Source: an uncultured Pseudomonadota bacterium (lineage in GTDB: Bacteria > Pseudomonadota > Gammaproteobacteria > Steroidobacterales > Steroidobacteraceae). Taken from it: a DNA stretch of 51,097 bases. The notes beneath the pieces were generated by a model. That model had not been told where the DNA came from, ran no database searches, and saw nothing but the letters and a program-made list of their open reading frames with translations. The stretch is from assembly GCA_903879335.1 (NCBI GenBank), contig CAIRLC010000004.1, forward strand, positions 1-51,097. Reading direction: 5' to 3'. A program made the translations under genes and the position numbers. How positions within the stretch are numbered: the stretch's first letter is position 1; the number at the start of each line of letters is the position of its first letter. Shown here one piece after another: positions 8,867 through 17,419 of this stretch.

Positions 8867-9091
8867 ATGAAGTATTCAGTGTTAGCGTTGGTTTGCTGTG
8901 TGGGCTCGGCGATGGCGGCTCCGCCGCCGAGTGCTCCGGCACCGACCGTCGCGCAGACTCAGCCTCAGTCGCTCAAGCAAACCAGCCGGGCGCAGGCCAT
9001 GAAGCAAATGGTGGTTTGCCAAGGCCGAGCCTCGCAGTTGCATGGGGCGCAAAAACAGGACGTGATTGACGCCTGCATGAAGGGCCATTGA
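8867..9091 (+). CDS. Small exported PsiF-repeat-like protein
   Basis: A 74-residue protein. Residues 1-17 form a short signal peptide ending AMA before APPPS, followed by a Pro/Gln/Ser-rich linker. The mature C-terminal half reads MKQMVVCQGRA, then HGAQKQDVIDACMKGH. This spacing of two Cys with an intervening small-residue/basic segment resembles the PsiF repeat (phosphate-starvation-inducible family; function poorly known). A GGGAGA ribosome binding site lies just before the ATG. It starts 64 bases after the oxidase stop and may be read on the same transcript through the intervening hairpin. With only two Cys, a disulfide or a metal site is possible. The family call rests on one short motif, so it is tentative; that it is a real small secreted protein is more certain. 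Confidence 0.6.
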   Translation: MKYSVLALVCCVGSAMAAPPPSAPAPTVAQTQPQSLKQTSRAQAMKQMVVCQGRASQLHGAQKQDVIDACMKGH

Positions 9092-9192
9092 TCGCCCGAT
9101 CAATGAGCACAGGGCCTCGGCGCGCGAGCTGTTGCGTCGGGGTCGGCCTCAGGCCATGATCTAGGCGAATGCGTTGAATTTTGGAGATTGAC

Positions 9193-9783
9193 ATGCGCTC
9201 ACGTTCATCTTTACTACTCCTCGGTGTTGCTCTGCTTGGCCTTGGCGCTTGTGCGACGGGTCCGAACGTGCGCACGAACGTGGATGCTAGCGTGGACTTC
9301 GGCGGGTTCAGAACCTTCGGTTTTGTCGAACAGGCCGGGACCGATCGCGGTGAATACACCACCTTAGTGACTCGCGCCTTGCGGGCGGGCGTGGCTGCTG
9401 AGATGGAAAAGCGGGGCTACCACGCGGCTGAAAATCCGGATCTCCTGATTAACTTCCAGGGGCATGCGGAAGATAAGCAGTCCATTGAGGGGATGAATGT
9501 TGGCGCCAACTTCCATCACGGCTTTGGCTTTGGTGGGCGTTTCGGCGGCGGCGATCTGACGTGCTGGCGCGATGTGCGTGACGTCACTCAGGGTACGCTG
9601 AATATCGACATCATTGATCGGGCCAAGAAGGTGACCGTGTGGGAAGGCACCTTGGCGCGCGAACTGACGAATGACGAAAAGAAGGACATCGTGAAGTCCT
9701 TGCCGGCCATCGCTGGGACCGTGATGAGTGCCTATCCCTACGTGGCCGGTCAGACTGCGCCGGTCGTGCCGTCTAAGCACTGA
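9193..9783 (+). CDS. DUF4136-type outer-membrane lipoprotein
   Basis: A 196-residue lipoprotein. The signal peptide is followed by lipobox LGAC with the lipidated Cys at residue 20. The mature part begins with a segment of the form VDASVDFGGFRTFGFVE, the usual DUF4136 opening, and continues with a conserved DLLINFQG region and a C-terminal half with WEGTLARELTND. The residue after the lipid Cys is Ala, so outer-membrane sorting by Lol is expected. Start choice: ATG at 9193 has GGAG at 9183-9186 six bases upstream; the in-frame TTG at 9181 would add four residues and lies at the ribosome binding site, so it is rejected. Function of the family is unknown. It is the last gene of the block that separates kdsB from the phosphatase gene. 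Confidence 0.8.
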   Translation: MRSRSSLLLLGVALLGLGACATGPNVRTNVDASVDFGGFRTFGFVEQAGTDRGEYTTLVTRALRAGVAAEMEKRGYHAAENPDLLINFQGHAEDKQSIEGMNVGANFHHGFGFGGRFGGGDLTCWRDVRDVTQGTLNIDIIDRAKKVTVWEGTLARELTNDEKKDIVKSLPAIAGTVMSAYPYVAGQTAPVVPSKH

Positions 9784-9800
9784 TCGGCTTGATGGGCAGG

Positions 9801-9820
9801 GTCGGGGCCTGAGCCCCGAC
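9801..9820 (+). terminator. GC hairpin downstream of the DUF4136 gene
   Basis: Perfect arms GTCGGGGC (9801-9808) and GCCCCGAC (9813-9820) with loop CTGA lie 17 bases after the stop codon. No T-run follows, so it is a candidate transcript end rather than a textbook intrinsic terminator. Confidence 0.45.
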
Positions 9821-9915
9821 TCGATGACCGGTCGGCTTCTGAGTCTGCGCCGGCGTCGATTATCCCGCCTGATATGTCTGCTGAGCCGTCCTACCATTGC
9901 AGTCCAGCACAAGTT

Positions 9916-9983
9916 TAAATTGACTTTCGCGTCCGCGCGTTCAGTCTCCCATGCAATATGGGTATGCGTATAAATTGACTTTC
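9916..9983 (+). repeat. Pair of 13-bp direct repeats TAAATTGACTTTC upstream of the phosphatase gene
   Basis: Exact copies of TAAATTGACTTTC lie at 9916-9928 and 9971-9983, 55 bases apart, in a locally AT-rich non-coding stretch. Each contains TTGACT, which resembles a -35 element, but neither has a good -10 at 16-18 bases. They may be binding sites for a regulator or a duplicated promoter fragment. The rest of 9784-10054 shows only the hairpin after the DUF4136 gene. Confidence 0.5.
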
Positions 9984-10054
9984 TTGGCGTCATCATCAGA
10001 CGGCTCGACGCCGGCCATCAAGACAGAAAGCAAATTAATTTCAAGAGGTTGCCT

Positions 10055-10555
10055 GTGGTATCTCCACCCATTCGAGTGCTGATGCTCTGCATGGGCAATA
10101 TCTGTCGGTCACCGACGGCCGAGGGCGTTTTACGTGCGCGACTGCGCGAAGCTCCAGATCTGTCGGTGGTCGTGGACTCTGCGGGTACCCTTGGCTACCA
10201 CGTGGGTGATGCGCCGGATGCCCGCGCCATACACCATGCTCGGAGCCGGGGCATAGACTTGAGTGCGCTGCGCGCACGCCAATTACGGCCGGACGATTTT
10301 GAAATCTTCGATTGGATCCTGTGTATGGATGACGCCAATCGGACTGCGGCATTGCGCCTGTGCAGCGGCCACGGCGAGGATCGCCTACATCTACTGCTAG
10401 ACTTTGCTCAGATGGGCGAGCGAGAGGTGCCTGATCCCTACTACGGTGGCCCTCAGGACTTCGAGCGAGCCCTAGATCTGATTGAGCTCGGTGTTGCCGG
10501 GTTCATCAGGGAACTGCGCCGAGTCACCGGACGCAGTTCCCCAATCCGAACTTAG
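10055..10555 (+). CDS. Low-molecular-weight protein-tyrosine phosphatase
   Basis: Cytoplasmic cysteine phosphatase of about 166 residues, the usual family length. The P-loop C-x5-R-S is visible as CMGNICRS (C12, R18, S19) right after the first strand, and the general-acid loop appears as VPDPYYGG. In Gram-negative bacteria such enzymes dephosphorylate tyrosine kinases that control exopolysaccharide export or other targets; no kinase gene is next to it here. Start choice: GTG at 10055 has AGAGG at 10044-10048 six bases upstream, while TTG at 10049 abuts that site, so GTG is preferred. The stop codon overlaps the stop codon of rne on the other strand (shared TTAG). The pairing with rne matches the order found in xanthomonad-like genomes. 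Confidence 0.88.
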   Translation: MVSPPIRVLMLCMGNICRSPTAEGVLRARLREAPDLSVVVDSAGTLGYHVGDAPDARAIHHARSRGIDLSALRARQLRPDDFEIFDWILCMDDANRTAALRLCSGHGEDRLHLLLDFAQMGEREVPDPYYGGPQDFERALDLIELGVAGFIRELRRVTGRSSPIRT

Positions 10556-13542
10556 GCGGGTTGGTTCGGCTTATCGGTCGTCGGCGCTGGTGCGGCGGCG
10601 GCCTCGGCTTCAACAACGACCGTCTCAGCGACGGCTGCGGCAACCTCGACCTCAACCTGGGCCAGGGCAACCGATTCCTCGGCAGCGGCGACGACCGGGG
10701 CCGCAATCTCAGTCACCACCTCGGCCGCCGGGGCCGGTGCGATCGAGACCGCTTCGACGACGGGCGCCGCTGGTGTTTCAGCAACCGCTTCAACGGCATG
10801 CGCAGCCTGTGCTTCAACCAAGTTCTCAACCACTGGTGTTGCGACCACGGATTCGACGACCGCGGCAACGGCTGTTTCGATGACCACTGCAGTCACGGCC
10901 GGTGCAACCGACGGCACTGCGTCGGCTGGCGTAGGCGCCACGACGGTCTCTACGGCCACAGCCTGAACGGCTACCGGTGCTGGCGTGTCGATGTGCACAG
11001 GCGCTTCGACATGAGCGGGTGCTTCTGTCCTAACGTCCGCCAGCTGCTGCGTTTCGGCGGCGTCTGCCGGACGAATGCCTTGCTCACGCTCGTAGGCCTC
11101 GACGTTCAAGGCGGGGTATTCACCCGACTCACCAATTTCCGGGACATCGCTGCCGAACTCAGAGGCTTGTGGAGCGCCATCGGCGCCCGCACCGGTCGCC
11201 CCGTCACGGCCACGACCACCACGGCCACGGCGACGGCCACGACGACGGCCACGGCGTTCGCCTTGACGCTCATTGCCCTCGGTGCCTTCATTCATGGCAT
11301 CCGTGGCGGGTCCTTGCTGGGCGTTCTCAGTCGACGCCGCGACAACCGGTGCTACCGCAGCCGCCGGTGGTGTCGTAGGACGGTCACCGCTATCGCGCGG
11401 ACGACGATCGTTTCGTTCCGGGCGATCACCGCGCTCGTTGCGCTCCTGGTCACGCGGACGGCGTTCGTTACGCTCCCCGCCACGCTCGTTGTTGCGGTCT
11501 TGGCCACGATCCTGGCGTTCGCTGTTGCGCTCGTTCGAACGATCATTGGAACGTTCTGCACGTTCCGGCCGATCGCTTCTCTCGCTGCGTTCATTCGACT
11601 GCTGCCGGTCACGATCCTGGGGACCGCGCTCATTGCGCTCGCCCCGGTCTTGGCCACGGTCGCGGTTATTGCCGCGACCACGATCTCCGCGGCCACGATC
11701 CCGGTCGCCGCCACGGCCCCGATTGCGGTCACCATCACGACCGCCTCGGCCGCCACGGTCATTCCGGTTGCGATCATGACGGGAGTCATCCGATTTGGCG
11801 CTCTTCGGCTTGTAGCCAAAGAACCAGCGCCACAGGCGAGTGAAGATACCGACTTGCTCAACCGAGACCGCTGCAGCAGCGGCGACGGCTGCTGGTGCAG
11901 ACTCCGGTGTCGCTGTCCAGATGTTATCGGGCGCAGGTGCTGACGGCATGACCGGCTGCACCGCAGGGGCTTCTGGAGTCTTCTTCGGTTCCGTCGATGT
12001 GGTCTGAATATCAGCCGATGGCCGCTGCGCCATCTGATAGCTGATGGACGAGTTCTCGAGCAGGCCGAGTTCGTCTTCACGGACGCGACGGAGGTAGTAG
12101 TTCGGCGTCTGGATGTGCTCGTTCGGTACCAGCACAATTTCAGCGTGGTTGCGCTCTTCGACACTGCGCAGCCAATCCCGCTTCTCGTTGATGAGGAAGG
12201 TCGCCACGTCGACCGGCAGCTGTGCGATCACCTTGGCGGTGCGGTCCTTGCGGGCCTCTTCGCCGATCAGGCGCAGGACGGCCAGCGACAGCGACTCAAC
12301 GCTGCGGATATCGCCCAAGCCTTCGCAGCGTGGGCAGACGAGGTGGGTGGATTCGCCGAGTGATGGACGCAGACGTTGCCGCGACATCTCGAGCAAGCCA
12401 AAACGGGAGATCTTGCCGATCTGGATGCGAGCGCGGTCCATCTTCACGGCATCGCGCAGGCGGTCTTCGACGGCGCGCTGATTTTTCGCCGACTCCATGT
12501 CGATGAAGTCGATGACGACCAGGCCGCCCAAGTCACGAATACGCAACTGACGCGCGATCTCTTCAGCGGCTTCCAAGTTCGTGTTGGTGGCCGTGGTTTC
12601 GATATCGCCGCCACGGGTGGCGCGTGCCGAGTTGATGTCGACCGCCACCAGTGCTTCGGTGTGATCGATAACGATGCTGCCGCCCGAGGGCAGGTTCACC
12701 TTGTGCGAATACGCCGATTCGATCTGGCTCTCGATCTGGAAACGGGTGAAGAGGGGAACCTCATCCGTATAGAACTTCAGCTTGCGCCGGTATTCCGGTG
12801 GCATGAAGCGCGCCATGTAATCGTGACCACGCTGATAGGTGGCCTCGTCATCGCACAACACTTCGCCGATATCGTCCGATAGGTAATCACGCAGGGCGCG
12901 GGCCACCGGATCGCTGTCTTGGTAAATCAGGAACGGTGCCGGACGCTCACGCGAGGCCGCTTCGATCGCGTCCCAGTTGGCCTTCAGGTTCTGCAGGTCC
13001 CACTGGAGCTCTTCGGTGGAGCGACCGACGCCCGCGGTACGGACGATCGCGCCCATGCCCTCCGGGATGTCTAACCCTTCCATGGCTTCACGGGTCAGAT
13101 CGCGGTCTTCGCCTTCGATCCGGCGCGAGACACCACCCGCGCGCGGGTTGTTCGGCATGATCACGAGGAAGCGACCAGCGAGGCTGATAAAGGTTGTCAG
13201 CGCGGCGCCTTTGTTGCCACGCTCTTCCTTCTCGACCTGAACAACGATGTCCTGGCCTTCGGTCAGCAGATCCCGAATGTTGGTCTTGCTGCCTTGGGGC
13301 TGGGTGCGGAAATATTCCTTGGCCACTTCTTTGAGTGGCAGGAAACCGTGGCGCTGAGCGCCGTAATCGACAAAAGCGGCTTCGAGGCTGGGTTCTACTC
13401 GGGTAATACGACCCTTATAGATATTGGCTTTCTTCTGTTCCTTGGAGGGAATTTCGAGTGAAAGGTCGTAGAGCTTCTGTCCGTCAACAAGAGCGACGCG
13501 CAGCTCTTCTTGCTGCGTCGCATTGATCAACATTCTCTTCAT
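10552..13542 (-). CDS. rne: Ribonuclease E
   Basis: Endoribonuclease that initiates mRNA decay and processes rRNA and tRNA, and scaffolds the degradosome at the inner membrane. The 996-residue protein opens with [17 protein letters not shown], near-identical to the well-known enterobacterial start, followed by the S1 domain. Catalytic aspartates lie in [14 protein letters not shown] and VVIDFIDM, and the zinc-link is CPRCEGLG. From about residue 590 the C-terminal half is low complexity: an Arg/Asp/Gly/Asn-rich RNA-binding stretch with many RDR and NER motifs, an [14 protein letters not shown] segment, then an Ala/Val/Pro/Glu-rich tail. The tail should be disordered and is where degradosome partners bind in other species. 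It is convergent with the phosphatase gene and is preceded by a long non-coding leader, as expected for an autoregulated rne. Confidence 0.97.
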   Translation of the reverse strand: MKRMLINATQQEELRVALVDGQKLYDLSLEIPSKEQKKANIYKGRITRVEPSLEAAFVDYGAQRHGFLPLKEVAKEYFRTQPQGSKTNIRDLLTEGQDIVVQVEKEERGNKGAALTTFISLAGRFLVIMPNNPRAGGVSRRIEGEDRDLTREAMEGLDIPEGMGAIVRTAGVGRSTEELQWDLQNLKANWDAIEAASRERPAPFLIYQDSDPVARALRDYLSDDIGEVLCDDEATYQRGHDYMARFMPPEYRRKLKFYTDEVPLFTRFQIESQIESAYSHKVNLPSGGSIVIDHTEALVAVDINSARATRGGDIETTATNTNLEAAEEIARQLRIRDLGGLVVIDFIDMESAKNQRAVEDRLRDAVKMDRARIQIGKISRFGLLEMSRQRLRPSLGESTHLVCPRCEGLGDIRSVESLSLAVLRLIGEEARKDRTAKVIAQLPVDVATFLINEKRDWLRSVEERNHAEIVLVPNEHIQTPNYYLRRVREDELGLLENSSISYQMAQRPSADIQTTSTEPKKTPEAPAVQPVMPSAPAPDNIWTATPESAPAAVAAAAAVSVEQVGIFTRLWRWFFGYKPKSAKSDDSRHDRNRNDRGGRGGRDGDRNRGRGGDRDRGRGDRGRGNNRDRGQDRGERNERGPQDRDRQQSNERSERSDRPERAERSNDRSNERNSERQDRGQDRNNERGGERNERRPRDQERNERGDRPERNDRRPRDSGDRPTTPPAAAVAPVVAASTENAQQGPATDAMNEGTEGNERQGERRGRRRGRRRGRGGRGRDGATGAGADGAPQASEFGSDVPEIGESGEYPALNVEAYEREQGIRPADAAETQQLADVRTEAPAHVEAPVHIDTPAPVAVQAVAVETVVAPTPADAVPSVAPAVTAVVIETAVAAVVESVVATPVVENLVEAQAAHAVEAVAETPAAPVVEAVSIAPAPAAEVVTEIAAPVVAAAEESVALAQVEVEVAAAVAETVVVEAEAAAAPAPTTDKPNQPA

Positions 13543-14013
13543 GGGCCCCTACTTGGGATTGTGCGGGGGCCGAGGCTCTGGAATTGCGGTCCACGGGGGT
13601 GGGCGTCTCGAACGATGCGAGGCGTAGGCGGGTCGACGCTAGGGGGTCAGTGGCCATCTACTTCTTGTCTTAGAGCCCCGAGGCCTCTTCGCGGTGACGC
13701 GAATTGAACCGGCGCTCTGCCTGCATTCCTTCTGGCGCCCTCCGACCGGTCGTCGCCCTGCCGGTCCCATCGCTAGTGGTGGGGGAAGCGGGGCGGGCGG
13801 CAACAGCGCCGCGTAATCCGAGTCATCGGCCGTCAACGATGGTTCGGGTCTCATCAAGAGGCGCGAACCAACTAAAATGCGAAACGAGGTCAACACGCAA
13901 CCCGAGGCCGGGGACCTTCTGGAGGTGCTGCCGGCGGGGGTACGATGAGGTCATCGGTCCGCTGCTTGAGTGGAGGCCTAGAAACGCTTCGCGTATTCCT
14001 GCGCCGAACACCC
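13543..14013 (-). other. Non-coding region upstream of rne (probable long 5' leader)
   Basis: Roughly 510 bases between the divergent starts of rne and rluC contain no convincing gene; open frames on either strand lack family resemblance and ribosome binding sites. In enterobacteria rne has a leader of several hundred bases that RNase E itself cleaves for autoregulation, and this gap is long enough for the same arrangement. No confident rne promoter was found on the minus strand. Confidence 0.4.
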
Positions 14014-14019
14014 TATACT
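14014..14019 (+). promoter_or_regulatory. Candidate -10 element for rluC
   Basis: TATACT matches the sigma70 -10 consensus at five of six positions and would place the transcript start near 14026, leaving a leader of about 27 bases with AGGAC as ribosome binding site before the ATG at 14053. The -35 region is poor. Confidence 0.4.
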
Positions 14020-14052
14020 TCCAGAATGTAACAGGACGGTATCGCTGAATCA

Positions 14053-15060
14053 ATGTCTTACGAGCAAAAACCAGAGACCAGTTCACCCTTTTCGAAGGTC
14101 TCCCACGTCACTGTGGATCCCAATGAAGACGGGCAACGCCTCGACAATTGGCTGATTCGCGTGCTGAAGGGCGTGCCCAAGACGCGCATCTACCGGATCC
14201 TGCGCAAGGGCGAAATTCGGGTGAACGGCAAGCGTGCGAAGCCGGAGCAGCGGGTCCAGGGGGGCGACGACATCCGCTTGCCACCGATCCGAGCCGCCGA
14301 GCCTGATGCGGAAAGCCAATTCAATAGCCGCGTACCGACGGGCATTATCGAAGCGATTGAGTCCACGATCGTGCATCAAGACGACAATATGCTGGTGATC
14401 GGCAAGCCGTCGGGCATGGCCGTGCACGGCGGCAGCGGACTCAGCTTCGGCGTCATTGAAGCCTTGCGCGCGTCGCGACCGAACGAGACCTTAGAGCTGG
14501 CCCACCGTTTGGACCGGGACACCAGTGGTTTGCTGTTGGTCGCGCGTAATCGCTCGGCCCTGCGCATCCTGCACGAGTTGCTGCGTGACGGTCAGGTTGA
14601 GAAGCGCTACCTGACCTTGGTGAAGGGGTCGTGGGATCTAGGCACCAAACTCATTGATGCGCCGTTATTGACCCACACCCGCGTCGGCGGTGAGCGCACG
14701 GTCCGCGTCGCTCCGAATGGTAAGCCCTCCACCACGACCTTTGCGCCGGTGGACTTCTTCGGCGCGCGTGCCACCTTGCTTGACGTCACCCTCGGCACGG
14801 GCCGTACCCATCAAATCCGTGTGCACGCCGCCTATACGAACCATCCGGTGTCGGGTGATGACAAGTACGGTGATCGTGAGCACAACGCCGCGATGCAGGA
14901 GATGGGGCTCGGGCGCATCTTTTTGCATTCCCAGTCACTGTCCTTCGAATGGCCGGGATCGCAAAAAAACTACGCCTTCAGTCTGCCACTGCCGCCGGAT
15001 CTCTCCCAGGTGCTTGAGAAACTCGCGGCCACTCGTCGCAAAAGGAGCCGCCGTCGATGA
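14053..15060 (+). CDS. rluC: 23S rRNA pseudouridine synthase RluC family
   Basis: Converts specific uridines of 23S rRNA to pseudouridine (positions 955, 2504 and 2580 in Escherichia coli). The 335-residue protein has an N-terminal S4 RNA-binding domain (about 20-85; GQRLDNWLIRVLKGVPKTRIYRILRKGEIRVNG region) and the RluA-type catalytic core with the motif HRLDRDTSG that carries the catalytic Asp, then GRTHQIRVH near the C-terminus. It is transcribed away from rne, the normal neighbour arrangement in gammaproteobacteria, and its stop overlaps the start of the carbonic anhydrase gene by four bases (ATGA), which implies translational coupling. RluD and RluA share the fold, but the S4 sequence and the rne neighbourhood favour RluC. 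Confidence 0.92.
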   Translation: MSYEQKPETSSPFSKVSHVTVDPNEDGQRLDNWLIRVLKGVPKTRIYRILRKGEIRVNGKRAKPEQRVQGGDDIRLPPIRAAEPDAESQFNSRVPTGIIEAIESTIVHQDDNMLVIGKPSGMAVHGGSGLSFGVIEALRASRPNETLELAHRLDRDTSGLLLVARNRSALRILHELLRDGQVEKRYLTLVKGSWDLGTKLIDAPLLTHTRVGGERTVRVAPNGKPSTTTFAPVDFFGARATLLDVTLGTGRTHQIRVHAAYTNHPVSGDDKYGDREHNAAMQEMGLGRIFLHSQSLSFEWPGSQKNYAFSLPLPPDLSQVLEKLAATRRKRSRRR

Positions 15061-15716
15061 CCGTGCAGCGCGATCTCTTCGCCAGTAATCGTGCGTGGGC
15101 GAAGAACATTTCGACCCAAGATCCTGAATTTTTTGAGAAGTTATCGCGACAACAGCGACCGGAATACCTGTGGATCGGGTGTGCGGACAGCCGCGTGCCG
15201 GCCAACGAGATCGTCGGGCTGTTGCCGGGAGAACTTTTTGTGCACCGCAACGTGGCCAACGTGGTCGTGCACACGGATCTCAATTGCTTGTCCGTGATCC
15301 AGTACGCCGTTGAGGTGTTGGGGATCAACGAGATCATCGTGACCGGCCATTACGGCTGCGGTGGCGTCATCGCGGCGCTCGAACAGCGTCCCTTGGGCCT
15401 CATTGATAATTGGCTGCGGCACATCCAAGACGTGCATCGGCGGCATGCGCCCATGTTCTTGCCCCTGCCCGACGGCGCGGACCGCGCCAATTTGCTCTGT
15501 GAGCTGAACGTCATCGAACAGGTCGATAACGTCTGCCAAACGACGATGGTGCGCGATGCTTGGGCGCAAGGACGCCCGCTGACCGTGCGCGGTTGGATCT
15601 ACGGTCTCGCCGACGGTCTATTGCACGACCTCGAAATGGAAGTGGGATTGGGGGATGACCCGGCTGAGGTCTACCGCCACGCCGTGGAGGCCGCGGCGCT
15701 CAGGTACTCACGCTGA
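15057..15716 (+). CDS. can: Beta-class carbonic anhydrase
   Basis: Zinc enzyme that interconverts CO2 and bicarbonate in the cytoplasm and supplies bicarbonate for carboxylations. The 219-residue protein has the zinc ligands and catalytic dyad at C42, D44-R46, H98 and C101 (motifs CADSRVP and HYGCGG), the same numbering as Can of Escherichia coli. The remaining sequence (FVHRNVANVV, GWIYGLADGLL) is typical. It overlaps the rluC stop by ATGA, so the two are probably one transcript. Its 3' end overlaps the convergent maf gene by 17 bases. No regulatory element of its own is apparent. Confidence 0.95.
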   Translation: MTVQRDLFASNRAWAKNISTQDPEFFEKLSRQQRPEYLWIGCADSRVPANEIVGLLPGELFVHRNVANVVVHTDLNCLSVIQYAVEVLGINEIIVTGHYGCGGVIAALEQRPLGLIDNWLRHIQDVHRRHAPMFLPLPDGADRANLLCELNVIEQVDNVCQTTMVRDAWAQGRPLTVRGWIYGLADGLLHDLEMEVGLGDDPAEVYRHAVEAAALRYSR

Positions 15717-16302
15717 GTGGATCAAGGCCGGCCCGGCGCAGCGCGCCGGCCAACCACACCAGTGGCAGGCCAATGAGGCCCGTGGGGTCCTGATTTTCGA
15801 CACGCTCCAGCAAGGCCGCGCCCAGCGCCTCCGAGCGGAAACTGCCGGCGCAATCGAGCGGCCGATCCAAGTCGATATACCGGCGGACCTCAGCCTCGCT
15901 GAGGGTGCGAAAAACCGCTGTCGTGCGATCGGTATGGGTCTCGATCGAGCCGTCGGCGCGCACCACCGCCACGGCGGTTAAAAACACCACCGCACGGCCA
16001 CTCGCTGCTAACAGTTGCTCAACGGCGCGTTCCACCGAGCCGGGCTTGCCTAAAATCCGGCCTTCAGGGGTCGTGGCTACTTGATCGGAGCCGATGACCA
16101 CCGCACCGCGGTGACGTGCAGCCACGGCAGCTGCCTTGGCCGCGGCGAGACGGGTGGCGAGTGCCGCCGAATCTTCGTCGGCGAGGCGTTCTTCATCGAC
16201 CCCCGGGGCGACCGCACTGAACGGGATCGCGAGTCGTTCCAGCAGTTGGCGCCGGTACGGGGAGGTGGAGGCGAGGTACAGTGTGGGTCTTGGGGCGCTC
16301 AT
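15700..16302 (-). CDS. Maf-family nucleotide pyrophosphatase (YceF-type, 7-methyl-GTP pyrophosphatase)
   Basis: House-cleaning pyrophosphatase of about 200 residues that hydrolyses modified nucleoside triphosphates. The opening LYLASTSPYRRQLLERL matches the YceF subgroup (7-methyl-GTP), and the conserved SDQV and GKPGS segments follow. Start choice: ATG at 16302 precedes the family N-terminus exactly; a longer frame reaching 16371 would add 23 residues unlike any Maf protein. The gene is divergent from yceD, where it is co-directional in Escherichia coli, and convergent with can. Substrate assignment within the family is inferred from the N-terminal motif and from the yceD-rpmF neighbourhood. 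Confidence 0.88.
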   Translation of the reverse strand: MSAPRPTLYLASTSPYRRQLLERLAIPFSAVAPGVDEERLADEDSAALATRLAAAKAAAVAARHRGAVVIGSDQVATTPEGRILGKPGSVERAVEQLLAASGRAVVFLTAVAVVRADGSIETHTDRTTAVFRTLSEAEVRRYIDLDRPLDCAGSFRSEALGAALLERVENQDPTGLIGLPLVWLAGALRRAGLDPLSVST

Positions 16303-16361
16303 CGGGTGGCTCGGTGTCGTCTCGGGTACTTTGCAAATCAACGCTTTGCAGCGGGTTTTCT

Positions 16362-16390
16362 TTGACACCACGCGGGTGCATCTCTATCAT
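16362..16390 (+). promoter_or_regulatory. Sigma70 promoter of yceD-rpmF with almost no leader
   Basis: Consensus TTGACA (16362-16367) and TATCAT (16385-16390) are 17 bases apart. The predicted start of transcription (about 16396-16398) is only 3-5 bases before the yceD ATG at 16401, and no ribosome binding site fits in between. Confidence 0.7.
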
Positions 16391-16400
16391 ACGCGACCCT

Positions 16401-16922
16401 ATGACGAGCCCCTATGCAGACTTGATCGACGTGGGGGTGCTCACAGCGCAATCGGCACACTTGCAACGCGAGTTTGCGGTGGCGAGTTTCGAGCGCCTTG
16501 CCGATCGCTTAGAACGGTCAGACGGTCGCGTCCAGGTGGAGTTGTGGGTCACCGAGGCCGGCGAGTTTCCGGGTCTCGAAGGGACCGTGCACGCGCAGCC
16601 GTGGCTGGTGTGTCAGCGCTGCTTAGAGGCGTTTGAGGCGAACGTTGAGTCGCAGGTACGCGTAGCCTTAGTGGCGAGCGATGCCGAGGCGGATCGCGTG
16701 CCTGATGATTTTGAGCCGGTGGAGATCGACGCAGGTCGCTTCGATTTACACGCGGTGGTTGAGGATGAATTGTTACTGGCGTTGCCGCTCGTGCCTATGC
16801 ACGCCTCGGCAGCGGAATGCGCAAATGCGCGCGCAGTGACACCGCAGAGCGAAGTGGTCGAGCCGACAAAGAGCCCGACGCATCGCCCCTTCGGTGATCT
16901 GCGTACGTTGTTAAAGCGCTGA
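16401..16922 (+). CDS. yceD: YceD/DUF177 protein, large-subunit rRNA accumulation protein
   Basis: A 173-residue DUF177 protein. The family is required for normal 23S rRNA levels and is nearly always next to rpmF. The signature CQRCLEAF (C-x2-C) is present, as is the [18 protein letters not shown] segment containing the conserved Pro, His and Cys. The C-terminus ends [10 protein letters not shown], close to the usual F..L..LK ending. Start choice: ATG at 16401 gives the normal length; the upstream in-frame extension to 16281 runs antisense through maf and has no family resemblance. It is separated from rpmF by 25 bases and is certainly co-transcribed with it. The promoter places the transcript 5' end almost at the start codon. 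Confidence 0.9.
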   Translation: MTSPYADLIDVGVLTAQSAHLQREFAVASFERLADRLERSDGRVQVELWVTEAGEFPGLEGTVHAQPWLVCQRCLEAFEANVESQVRVALVASDAEADRVPDDFEPVEIDAGRFDLHAVVEDELLLALPLVPMHASAAECANARAVTPQSEVVEPTKSPTHRPFGDLRTLLKR

Positions 16923-16947
16923 AGAATTTGGTTTAAGGAGTACTTCG

Positions 16948-17139
16948 ATGCCTGTACAGAAGAGCAGAAAGACGCCGTCCAAGCGCGGCATGCACCGTTC
17001 CCATGATCACCTGACCGCGCCGACCCTCTCGAAGGATCCGACGTCGGGTGAGACGCACGTGCGTCACCGTGTGAGCCGCGACGGCTTCTATCGCGGTAAG
17101 AAGGTGATCGACACGCCAGTCGTCACGGTCGACGAATAA
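16948..17139 (+). CDS. rpmF: 50S ribosomal protein L32
   Basis: A 63-residue basic ribosomal protein. It begins [20 protein letters not shown] and contains [14 protein letters not shown], both diagnostic for bacterial L32. It is the zinc-free form without the four Cys found in other lineages. A strong ribosome binding site TAAGGAG lies shortly upstream. In most gammaproteobacteria plsX follows directly; here a 280-base non-coding gap follows and then fabH. Confidence 0.97.
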   Translation: MPVQKSRKTPSKRGMHRSHDHLTAPTLSKDPTSGETHVRHRVSRDGFYRGKKVIDTPVVTVDE

Positions 17140-17222
17140 GTCGATCGCGTCTGGCATGGCAACGTTCCGGTCAGCGTTGACCGACTGCGTTTGCGATGCT
17201 GTCGACACCTTGAGCGTTGATC

Positions 17223-17253
17223 ACGGCCTCGGCACTGTGGTGTCCGGGGCCGT
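17223..17253 (+). terminator. Candidate terminator after rpmF
   Basis: Arms ACGGCCTCGG (17223-17232) and CCGGGGCCGT (17244-17253) pair over ten bases with one G-T wobble, and TGTCATTT follows. The T-run is poor. The rest of 17140-17419 shows no gene and no remnant of plsX. Confidence 0.45.
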
Positions 17254-17419
17254 TGTCATTTGGGTGGGCGCTCGCCCCGTTGCCGGTCTGAGGTCACTGC
17301 GCTGACACTGGCGGTTGTGCGAGTGCAGTGGTGACCCCGTCGTGGGGACGACAGGACCGAAGTGCGCATACATCTGCTGAGTCAGATCGGCGCTGAACTA
17401 GACGTAAAGGCAGACTGAT

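Noticed and set aside
10561-11943. 460-residue open frame on the plus strand antisense to rne
   Set aside because: It mirrors the Arg/Asp- and Ala/Val-rich low-complexity tail of RNase E, has no family resemblance, and no ribosome binding site; the biased codons keep the opposite frame open.
13704-14048. 114-residue open frame between rne and rluC
   Set aside because: No recognisable domain, poor ribosome binding site, and it runs through the probable rluC promoter.
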